In this document: piece by piece, positions 16,330 through 24,073 of the stretch
Layout: each line of letters opens with the position of its first letter
Numbering within the stretch: the first letter of the stretch is position 1
Assembly: GCA_902493385.1 (NCBI GenBank)
Contig: CABUPO010000001.1
Coordinates: 186,001-250,000, forward strand
Direction: 5' to 3'
Origin: an uncultured Lachnospiraceae bacterium
GTDB taxonomy: Bacteria > Bacillota > Clostridia > Lachnospirales > Lachnospiraceae
DNA length: 64,000 bases
Translations under genes and position numbers: made by a program
Notes under the pieces: generated by a model
Told to the model about the DNA's origin: nothing
What the model saw: only the letters and a program-made list of their open reading frames with translations
The model's database searches: none

Positions 16330-17268
16330 CTAACTTATACATATCCACATTACCAGCGGTATGGATACAATTGCCGCAAGCGTCGTAAGAAATATGGCTT
16401 TCGCCGCCTCTTTTTCTTCGCAGCCGTACTCCGTTGCAAATAATACCGCCGTATTGCCTACAGGCATTGCAACCATTATCAGAGTAACCGCCGCAACAAC
16501 GTCATTTTCTATAAACCTGTCAATAACAGGCCACGACAGAAGAGGCAGGACAATCTGCCTTATAACAGTATATACATATACTTTAACGCCGCCTAACATT
16601 TCTTTAATGTTCATCATTGCAAGACTTGCTCCGACAAGTATCATGGCAAGAGGCGACGTAAGACCTCCTACCGACGACAGAACGTCCATAATAACGCCCG
16701 GAACAGGAATTTCAAGAAGGAATATAACCACCGCCGCTATACTGCATAACACTCCCGGATTAAAAAGCTTCTTAACGCTTAATGCAGAAGCTTTATCCCC
16801 CTCGTCTTTTCTTCCGTAGTTAATCATCAACACTCCCAGCGTAAATACAGATATATTAAATATGCAGTTAAATACCGCTGCATAAAATACGCCTTCTGTT
16901 CCATATAACGCATCCGCCACCGGAAATCCCATGAACCCCACGTTGGAAAATACAGTCATAAACATGTATATTCCACGCAGGGATTTTTTAATTCTTAACA
17001 GCACGTTTAATAATATAGCAATCACAGGAAGCGCCGCATACAAAATAACTGCTATGACAAAAAGCTCTCCTAACATATCCTTTTTGTCAGAACCCATATT
17101 TTCAACAAATGAATTGATAATAAGCGCCGGCATAGTCACATACAGCAATACCTTAGTCAATTGAGCCTTTGTATGGTCATCTATCATTTTTATCTTATAT
17201 AACACATAACCGATACACATTATTAAAAACAGCTTAATCATCTGCAGAAGCACTACTGTAATACTCAT
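16330..17268 (-). CDS. AEC family transporter (auxin efflux carrier/malate permease type)
   Basis: The 312-residue integral membrane protein has about ten helices in two repeats of five. It starts with MSITVVLLQMIKLFLIMCIG and carries the PALIINSFV and NVGFMGFPVADALYG segments (N-V/T-GF-GxP) conserved in the AEC family, with a second half GASLAMM and MPVGNTAVLFATEYG. Family members export or take up organic acids or amino-acid-like anions; the substrate here is unknown. It begins 26 bp downstream of clpB on the same strand and may be cotranscribed. A small hairpin (AGCAA with TTGCT) overlaps its stop and may be a weak terminator. Confidence 0.88.
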   Translation of the reverse strand: MSITVVLLQMIKLFLIMCIGYVLYKIKMIDDHTKAQLTKVLLYVTMPALIINSFVENMGSDKKDMLGELFVIAVILYAALPVIAILLNVLLRIKKSLRGIYMFMTVFSNVGFMGFPVADALYGTEGVFYAAVFNCIFNISVFTLGVLMINYGRKDEGDKASALSVKKLFNPGVLCSIAAVVIFLLEIPVPGVIMDVLSSVGGLTSPLAMILVGASLAMMNIKEMLGGVKVYVYTVIRQIVLPLLSWPVIDRFIENDVVAAVTLIMVAMPVGNTAVLFATEYGCEEKEAAKAIFLTTLAAIVSIPLVMWICIS

Positions 17269-17294
17269 AATAACTATTCTCCACGTCTTAATAT

Positions 17295-19871
17295 CTATTG
17301 TCTGATTATAAACCCATCATCGTCCTTGTCAAGACATACGCTGCTTCCCTGATGAAGATTTCCTCCAAGTATCTCTCTTGCAAGAAGAGTTTCAATGTTC
17401 TTCTGCATATACCTCTTAAGAGGACGCGCACCGTATACAGGGTCGTACGCAGCCGAAGCAATATATTCCTTTGCTTCGTCAGATACGGACAAAGTAATCT
17501 CCTTATCAGACAGCCTCTTATTAATATCTGCAATTACAAGGTCGATAATACGTGAAATATTATCCTTTGTAAGCGGCTTAAACATTATTATCTCATCAAG
17601 CCTGTTGATAAATTCAGGTCTGAATGAAGCTTTCAGCTTTTCGGTTACGGCGTTTTCGCATTCACTGCTTATATTGCCTTCGCCATCAATTCCGTTAAGA
17701 AGATATTCCGAGCCGAGATTAGACGTCATTATAAGAATAGTATTCTTAAAATCTACCGTCCTGCCCTGCGAATCGGTTATACGTCCATCGTCCAGAATCT
17801 GAAGCATTATATTGAATACGTCAGGGTGCGCCTTTTCTATCTCATCAAATAAAACAACAGAATAAGGCTTCCTTCTGACTGCTTCAGTAAGCTGTCCTCC
17901 TTCGTCATAGCCTACATATCCCGGAGGCGCTCCAATAAGCCTCGACACAGAGAATTTCTCCATATATTCGCTCATATCTATTCTTATCATATTCTGTTCA
18001 TTATCAAACAGGCATTCAGCAAGACTTTTTGACAGCTCAGTTTTGCCGACTCCTGTAGGCCCAAGAAACAGGAATGAGCCAATCGGCTTTTTAGGGTCCT
18101 TTATTCCTGCTTTTGATCTTAAAATAGCCTCTGATACCCTACAGACAGCGTCATCCTGTCCAATAACTCTTTTATGAAGCTCTTTATCAAGGTTAAGCGT
18201 TTTAGTACGTTCGCTTTCCGTCAGCTTTGTTACAGGTATACCGGTCCATCTCGAAACAATTGAAGCAATCTCCTCTTCGGTGACACATTCCTTAACAAGC
18301 TCAGAACGTTCTCCGCCTCCCTCTTCAGCCTCGGCAAGCTGCTTTTTCAGAGACGGGATAATTCCATATTGAAGCTCCGCCGCTTTATTATAATCAGAGG
18401 TTCTCTCTGCAACTTCAAGCTCCTTTCTTCTCTGTTCAAGCTCTTCTTTAATCTTATTAACCTTTCCAACCTCGCCCTTTGCAACGTCCCACTCAGCCTT
18501 CATTCCCGCAAATTCTTCCCTTGCTGCCGAAAGCTCTTCTCTTATGGCATTAAGACGTTCATGGCTTAAATTATCCTCTTCTTTCTTAAGAGCAGTCTCT
18601 TCTATCTCAAGCTGCGTTATACGCCTTGACAAATCGTCCAGTTCTACCGGCATGGAATCAAGCTGGGTCTTAATAAGCGCGCACGCTTCATCCACAAGGT
18701 CAATAGCCTTATCAGGAAGAAATCTGTCCGATATATATCTGTCTGACAATACAGCCGCAGACACAAGCGACGAGTCAGTTATTTTTACTCCATGAAATAC
18801 TTCATATCTTTCTTTAAGTCCCCTTAATATAGATATTGTATCCGATACTGAAGGCTCATCTACCATAACCGGCTGAAAACGTCTTTCAAGAGCGGCGTCC
18901 TTTTCAATATACTGTCTGTATTCATTTAATGTAGTAGCTCCGATACAATGAAGCTCGCCTCTTGCAAGCATCGGCTTAAGCATATTGCCGGCGTCCATCG
19001 CCCCGTCTGTCTTGCCTGCTCCTACTATGGTATGAAGCTCATCTATAAACAGTATAATCTCGCCATTACTGTTCTTAACCTCGGTAAGCACTGCCTTAAG
19101 CCTCTCCTCAAACTCTCCGCGATACTTGGCTCCGGCAACCAAAGAACCCATATCAAGCGCAAATAGCTTTTTATCTTTAAGTCCCTCCGGCACATCTCCT
19201 CTTACAATACGCTGCGCCAGTCCTTCTACCGCTGCTGTTTTACCAACTCCGGGCTCGCCGATAAGAACCGGATTATTCTTGGTCTTACGCAAAAGAATCC
19301 TGATAACATTCCTTATCTCGTCGTCACGCCCTATAACAGGGTCCAGCTTTTGGCTTTTCGCCCTCTCAACAAGGTCATATCCGTATTTATTAAGCACATC
19401 ATATGTGTCCTCAGGGCTGTCAGTATCAACGCTTCTGCTTCCTCTTACATCTGCAAGAACGTTAAGGAATCCTTCTCTCGTAATATTAAATTCCGAAAGC
19501 AGGTCTTTAACTTCTTTATCGGCATACTTTAACATACTGAGAAAAAGATGTTCTACTGAAACATACGAATCTCCCATTCGCTTAGCCTCGTCTTCTGCAT
19601 GTGTAAGTATGTTATTAAGGTCTTTTCCGACATATGGTTCCGCACCGGAAACTTTAGGGCGCTTTCTAAGTATGCCTTCAACCTGTGCAAGAAGCACCTC
19701 AGGCTTAATCTCCATCTTTTTAAGGAGACTTACTATAAGGCATTCATCCACTGTCAGAAGAGCATGCAGCAGATGTGCGGGAATAAGCTCCTGGTTACTG
19801 AATTCATTAGCTGTGTCCACACATTTATTAACAGCCTCCATTGACTTTTTAGTAAACTGATTAATATTCAT
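17295..19871 (-). CDS. clpB: ATP-dependent disaggregase ClpB
   Basis: The 858-residue protein has the full ClpB layout: N-terminal Clp_N repeats (1-145), first AAA+ domain with GEPGVGKTA near residue 205 and FIDELHTIVGAGK near 275, the long coiled-coil middle domain (about 400-530) that separates ClpB from ClpA and ClpC, second AAA+ domain with GPTGVGKTE near 605, and the C-terminal D2-small domain. It works with DnaK to dissolve protein aggregates in the cytoplasm. Length is normal. The promoter looks like plain sigma-A; I see no CIRCE element and no CtsR heptad repeat in the 60 bp upstream, so heat-shock control is not evident. The AEC gene follows. Confidence 0.97.
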   Translation of the reverse strand: MNINQFTKKSMEAVNKCVDTANEFSNQELIPAHLLHALLTVDECLIVSLLKKMEIKPEVLLAQVEGILRKRPKVSGAEPYVGKDLNNILTHAEDEAKRMGDSYVSVEHLFLSMLKYADKEVKDLLSEFNITREGFLNVLADVRGSRSVDTDSPEDTYDVLNKYGYDLVERAKSQKLDPVIGRDDEIRNVIRILLRKTKNNPVLIGEPGVGKTAAVEGLAQRIVRGDVPEGLKDKKLFALDMGSLVAGAKYRGEFEERLKAVLTEVKNSNGEIILFIDELHTIVGAGKTDGAMDAGNMLKPMLARGELHCIGATTLNEYRQYIEKDAALERRFQPVMVDEPSVSDTISILRGLKERYEVFHGVKITDSSLVSAAVLSDRYISDRFLPDKAIDLVDEACALIKTQLDSMPVELDDLSRRITQLEIEETALKKEEDNLSHERLNAIREELSAAREEFAGMKAEWDVAKGEVGKVNKIKEELEQRRKELEVAERTSDYNKAAELQYGIIPSLKKQLAEAEEGGGERSELVKECVTEEEIASIVSRWTGIPVTKLTESERTKTLNLDKELHKRVIGQDDAVCRVSEAILRSKAGIKDPKKPIGSFLFLGPTGVGKTELSKSLAECLFDNEQNMIRIDMSEYMEKFSVSRLIGAPPGYVGYDEGGQLTEAVRRKPYSVVLFDEIEKAHPDVFNIMLQILDDGRITDSQGRTVDFKNTILIMTSNLGSEYLLNGIDGEGNISSECENAVTEKLKASFRPEFINRLDEIIMFKPLTKDNISRIIDLVIADINKRLSDKEITLSVSDEAKEYIASAAYDPVYGARPLKRYMQKNIETLLAREILGGNLHQGSSVCLDKDDDGFIIRQ

Positions 19872-19890
19872 ACAAATCTCCTCCTTTCAG

Positions 19891-19920
19891 ATTATACATG
19901 TTTTATATGTTATATCTCAA
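19891..19920 (-). promoter_or_regulatory. Sigma-A-type promoter of clpB
   Basis: On the minus strand TTGAGA (19915-19920) and TATAAT (19891-19896) are separated by 18 bp and lie just upstream of the AGGAGG of clpB. Confidence 0.7.
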
Positions 19921-19937
19921 CTATAACACCATGTGTT

Positions 19938-19974
19938 AAAAAATGCAACCACTAATTTATAATGGCTGCATTTT
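19938..19974 (-). terminator. Rho-independent terminator of the ldt-leuS operon
   Basis: AAATGCAGCCA pairs with TGGTTGCATTT read on the minus strand (19941-19951 with 19963-19973), one mismatch, followed by TTTTTTAAC. The clpB promoter starts just beyond. Confidence 0.85.
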
Positions 19975-20037
19975 CCTTTATTATTCATTTTTTCACGATT
20001 CGCGACTTCAACGCCTGCTCACACTTTCCGACGCTCG

Positions 20038-22449
20038 TCACTTCATGACAATATTAACAATTCTTCCAGGAACATATATCTCTTTTATTATATTGCCTGT
20101 AAGCTTTGAGGCAATTTTTTCTCTGGCGGCTTCTATTACTGCATCTTTACTGTCGTTTACCCCAATCTCGATAGTTCCTTTTGTTTTACCATTAATCTGC
20201 ACCGCAATCTGTACGGTGTTCTCAACGAGCATATCCTCGTCATACTCAGGCCATGTCTCGTCAAATATACTTCCGTTATGTCCATAAAGCTCCCATATTT
20301 CAGATGCAATATGAGGCACGAACGGCGCAAGCAGAACTGTCATTGTTTCGATAATATCTCTGTCAATTCCTCCGCATTTGGACGCTATGTCATACATCTT
20401 ATTATTATATTCCATAAAGCCGCTGACAACCGTATTAAGACTGAATGCCTCAAGCCTCGTAGTAATATCTTTTATCAGCCTGTGACGAAGCTTTACAGTC
20501 TCGTCCGTAGGGGCGATACCTTTATCCTTATTATCCACCGCAAGCTTCCAAAAACGGTTAATGAACCTGTATACTCCGTCAATTCCTCTGTCGTCCCATT
20601 CAGAATCAAGCTCAGGCGGTCCTACAAAGAGTTCGTACAAACGAAGCGAATCACAGCCGTAGTCATTAACAAGCTCGTCAGGCGATACAACATTACCCTT
20701 AGACTTACTCATTTTCGCCCCGTTCTTACCAATCATACCTTGATTGAAAAGCTTTGCAAAAGGTTCTTTAAAATCTACAACGCCGATATCATACAGGAAT
20801 TTTGTATAAAATCTTGAATACAGAAGATGAAGAACCGCATGCTCCACACCTCCAATATACATATCTACAGGGAGATATTTTGAAGCTTTTTCTTTTGAAA
20901 CAAGTTCATTTTTATTCTTATTGTCAATGTAACGCAGAAAATACCATGAAGAACCCGCCCATTGAGGCATAGTATTAGTCTCGCGTTTTGCAGGAGCTTT
21001 ACAGCAAGGGCATGTTGTATTAACCCATTCCGTGATATCAGCAAGAGGCGACTCTCCGGTTCCCGTAGGCTGATAGCTTTCAACTTCAGGAAGAAGAAGC
21101 GGAAGCTCCTCTTCAGGAACAGGAACTGCTCCACACTTAGGGCAATGCACTATCGGAATCGGTTCTCCCCAGTAACGCTGTCTTGAAAATACCCAGTCAC
21201 GAAGCTTATAATTAACCGTCTTCCTTCCAAATCCCATCTTTTCAATCATTTCAGGCGCCTTCTCCTTAAGCTCTGAAGACTCCATTCCATTCCATTCGCC
21301 TGAATTAATCATTATTCCAGAAGCTTCTGTATAAGCTTCTGTCATATTTTCTATCGCCTTACCGTCTTTAGCTATAACCTGTATAACAGGTATTCCAAAC
21401 TTAGACGCGAACTCAAAGTCTCTGTCGTCGTGTGCTGGCACGCACATTATCGCGCCTGTACCATAATCTGCAAGCACGTAATCAGAAAGCCATATCGGTA
21501 TCCTTTCATTATTAAGAGGATTAATTGCATAGCTTCCGGTAAATACGCCTGTCTTTTCCTTATCCTGCATTCTGTCTACAGATGATTTCATTGAAGCCTG
21601 ATATATATATTGGTCAACAGCTTCCTTATTATCGTCTGTGGCAAGCGATGCGGCAAGCGCATGTTCAGGCGCAAGAACCATAAATGTAGCGCCATAAAGC
21701 GTATCCGGTCTTGTTGTATATACAGTAATTGACTCTTCTCTGCCTTCTACTTTGAAATCAACTTCAGCGCCATAGCTTCGTCCAATCCAGTCTGTCTGCA
21801 TTTTCTTAACCTTTTCAGGCCAGTCAAGAAGCTCAAGGTCCTCTAACAATCTGTCTGCATATTTGGTTATCTTTAACATCCACTGCTTAAGATTCTTCTT
21901 TGTAACCTGAGAACCGCATCTTTCACAGCAGCCGTTTACTACTTCTTCGTTAGCAAGTCCCGTCTTACATGAAGGACACCAGTTAATAGGCATCTCCTTT
22001 TCGTATGCAAGCCCGGCTTTAAACATCTTTACAAATATCCACTGAGTCCATTTATAGAAATCAGGGTCAGTAGTATTAACCTCCATATCCCAGTCATATA
22101 TTGCGGATATCTCATTAATCTGCCTCTTGATATTAGCAACATTCTCCGCCGTAGATTTTTTAGGGTGTACTCCCATTTTAATTGCATAATTTTCGGCAGG
22201 CAGACCGAACGCATCCCATCCCATAGGATGAATTATATAATACCCTTTGAGCATCTTATATCTGCTCCATACATCGGATATAACATATCCTCTCCAATGG
22301 CCTACATGCAGACCGCTTCCCGACGGATACGGGAACATATCCAGACAGTAATACTTTGGCTTTTTGCCGTCGTTTACATTAACCGGATTCTTTTCCCATC
22401 TGCTGCGCCATTTCTGTTCAATTTCCTTATGGTTATAGGATACCGCCAT
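20038..22449 (-). CDS. leuS: Leucyl-tRNA synthetase
   Basis: The 803-residue class I synthetase charges tRNA-Leu with leucine. The HIGH motif appears as GLHVGHW near residue 47 and the KMSKS loop as KMSKSKGN near residue 570; the CP1 editing domain with TTRPDTLYGATF near residue 240 and zinc-like CxxC pairs (CPSCKTG, CCERCG) are present. ATG 22449 is used because the in-frame codons before it form its GGAGG ribosome binding site. It starts 24 bp after the L,D-transpeptidase gene with no room for a T-box leader, and none is seen upstream of that gene, which is unusual since leuS of Firmicutes is often T-box controlled. Confidence 0.97.
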   Translation of the reverse strand: MAVSYNHKEIEQKWRSRWEKNPVNVNDGKKPKYYCLDMFPYPSGSGLHVGHWRGYVISDVWSRYKMLKGYYIIHPMGWDAFGLPAENYAIKMGVHPKKSTAENVANIKRQINEISAIYDWDMEVNTTDPDFYKWTQWIFVKMFKAGLAYEKEMPINWCPSCKTGLANEEVVNGCCERCGSQVTKKNLKQWMLKITKYADRLLEDLELLDWPEKVKKMQTDWIGRSYGAEVDFKVEGREESITVYTTRPDTLYGATFMVLAPEHALAASLATDDNKEAVDQYIYQASMKSSVDRMQDKEKTGVFTGSYAINPLNNERIPIWLSDYVLADYGTGAIMCVPAHDDRDFEFASKFGIPVIQVIAKDGKAIENMTEAYTEASGIMINSGEWNGMESSELKEKAPEMIEKMGFGRKTVNYKLRDWVFSRQRYWGEPIPIVHCPKCGAVPVPEEELPLLLPEVESYQPTGTGESPLADITEWVNTTCPCCKAPAKRETNTMPQWAGSSWYFLRYIDNKNKNELVSKEKASKYLPVDMYIGGVEHAVLHLLYSRFYTKFLYDIGVVDFKEPFAKLFNQGMIGKNGAKMSKSKGNVVSPDELVNDYGCDSLRLYELFVGPPELDSEWDDRGIDGVYRFINRFWKLAVDNKDKGIAPTDETVKLRHRLIKDITTRLEAFSLNTVVSGFMEYNNKMYDIASKCGGIDRDIIETMTVLLAPFVPHIASEIWELYGHNGSIFDETWPEYDEDMLVENTVQIAVQINGKTKGTIEIGVNDSKDAVIEAAREKIASKLTGNIIKEIYVPGRIVNIVMK

Positions 22450-22473
22450 TTTTATTTCCTCCATAAATATATA

Positions 22474-23925
22474 TTATTGTATAGTCAGCGCTGATGTCGA
22501 TACATCAGTCTGAGGGTTGTTTACCGTAATTACTATCTGAGCCATAAGAGCCTCTCCGCTTGCGGATGCATTGTCAGCCGTGACAGTAATAACCGCTGTT
22601 CCCTGGCTTATACCCGTAACATTACCCTGTGCGTCTACCGCCGCAACCTGTGTATCAGATGATGCAAATGTATATGCAAGCGTTCCTTTTCCTGTTGCGC
22701 CCGCCGGAAGAAGCATACATGCAAGCTTTACAGTTTCACCGGCATCAATTGTGCTCTTATCAGCCGTAACTGTAAATGATTCGGCAAATTTTCTCACATA
22801 TACGGTACATTCTTTAACAATGCCTGAGCCGTCCGTAGCCGCCGCCCTTATTACAGCCGTTCCCGGAGCTACTGCCGTAACCTTTCCTTTGGAATCAACC
22901 TTAGCAACCGAAGTATCCGAGGATGTGAATTTAAGCGTCTTGATAGATGCATTAGACGGCGTGCATTTGGAAAGCTTAATTTTGCATGACGTCTGACTGT
23001 CGCTTCCTCCAAGATACAGATACGCTTTACTCTTATTAAGCGTTACGGACTTCAGCATAATCTTACGATGCACTTTATATTTTACTGTCAGAGACGCTTT
23101 TCTTCCTATCTCATCTGTAAGCTTATATTTTACTCTGTACAGACCTGTCTTTTTTGTATTAATCTTTTTGACACGCTTATACTTTTTGCCGGGAGCCTTA
23201 TATGCAATAGTATAAGACACTTTATCCGATGCGTCAAATCCTGTCGTATTCTTAACCGTAACCGTATCAAGAAGCTTGAATTTTGAGTTGTAAAGTATAT
23301 CTTTTCCGCCTTTTACAAGCTTTATGGACGGTTTTTTATTATTATAAGGATTAGCCGGATTAGTATCGTCCGTAGGGTCCCAGCCCGTTCCTTCAGGAAG
23401 CTTTATAGCATCCGGTTTACCAAGCGGTCCAGGGTCTTTTGAGTTATATATCTCCACAGGAGTTCCTGACGGACAGTATGTATATATCCACTTGGCGTCC
23501 CGTACGCTGAGTCTTACGCATCCGTGCGATGCAACGCTGCCGAGACGGTTGTATTGGGCATTGGACAATGTTGCAGGATTACCGTTCTCATAATACCACA
23601 CTGAATGAAACAGGATATGGCCTGTTATGCGTGTGCAGTACTGTCCGTATACAGGCCCTTCAAGCGTATGCCATCTTATCTTTTCCTTTAAAGAAAAGTT
23701 CCCAAGAGGAGTTGCTGTACCAACCGAACACACCATAGCTTTATATGGCTTATATTTGCCTTTATCATCAAGTTTATAGATTGTAACACAGTTCTGCTGT
23801 TTATTAATACGTATCTTTAACGCAGAAGCCGCCTCTGTATGCGACGAGCCGGCCGTCATACCTATACAGAATATAAATGCCGCTCCGGCAGCTATCATAA
23901 GTAATCTTCTTACTACGCCTTTCAT
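22474..23925 (-). CDS. Secreted L,D-transpeptidase (YkuD) with Ig-like domains
   Basis: The 483-residue protein has an N-terminal signal sequence (1-33). The YkuD catalytic domain (35-170) carries H107 and the nucleophile C136 in SHGCVRLS. A bacterial immunoglobulin-like region follows (200-300, KVSYTIAYKAPGKKYKRV), then two BIG2 domains (about 300-380 and 385-470), each with the W/F-x-SSDTSVAKVD or ASSDTQVAAVD core. YkuD enzymes make 3-3 cross-links in peptidoglycan or attach proteins to it; BIG2 domains usually mediate surface attachment. Unlike other secreted proteins in this window, the Ig-like modules are C-terminal. It is the promoter-proximal gene of an operon with leuS. Confidence 0.9.
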   Translation of the reverse strand: MKGVVRRLLMIAAGAAFIFCIGMTAGSSHTEAASALKIRINKQQNCVTIYKLDDKGKYKPYKAMVCSVGTATPLGNFSLKEKIRWHTLEGPVYGQYCTRITGHILFHSVWYYENGNPATLSNAQYNRLGSVASHGCVRLSVRDAKWIYTYCPSGTPVEIYNSKDPGPLGKPDAIKLPEGTGWDPTDDTNPANPYNNKKPSIKLVKGGKDILYNSKFKLLDTVTVKNTTGFDASDKVSYTIAYKAPGKKYKRVKKINTKKTGLYRVKYKLTDEIGRKASLTVKYKVHRKIMLKSVTLNKSKAYLYLGGSDSQTSCKIKLSKCTPSNASIKTLKFTSSDTSVAKVDSKGKVTAVAPGTAVIRAAATDGSGIVKECTVYVRKFAESFTVTADKSTIDAGETVKLACMLLPAGATGKGTLAYTFASSDTQVAAVDAQGNVTGISQGTAVITVTADNASASGEALMAQIVITVNNPQTDVSTSALTIQ

Positions 23926-23971
23926 ATAAATTTTTCCTCCCTTAACACATTTTCTCTGCGTCTAAAAAATT

Positions 23972-24000
23972 ACTATAGCAATATGTTAAATCTGTGTCAA
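23972..24000 (-). promoter_or_regulatory. Sigma-A-type promoter of the L,D-transpeptidase-leuS operon
   Basis: On the minus strand a perfect TTGACA (23995-24000) and TATAGT (23972-23977) are separated by 17 bp. Confidence 0.85.
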
Positions 24001-24073
24001 GAGTTACTATTTACATCATTGTAATATATCTGTTCTTTTCACATAAATATAATAATTATAAGGAGGTATCAGT

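Noticed and set aside
19126..19860. Plus-strand open frame of 244 codons inside clpB
   Set aside because: It mirrors clpB codon structure; Ser-rich translation and lack of a ribosome binding site mark it as a shadow.
19872..19940. CIRCE or CtsR operator before clpB
   Set aside because: No TTAGCACTC/GAGTGCTAA inverted repeat and no GGTCAAA heptad repeat could be found.
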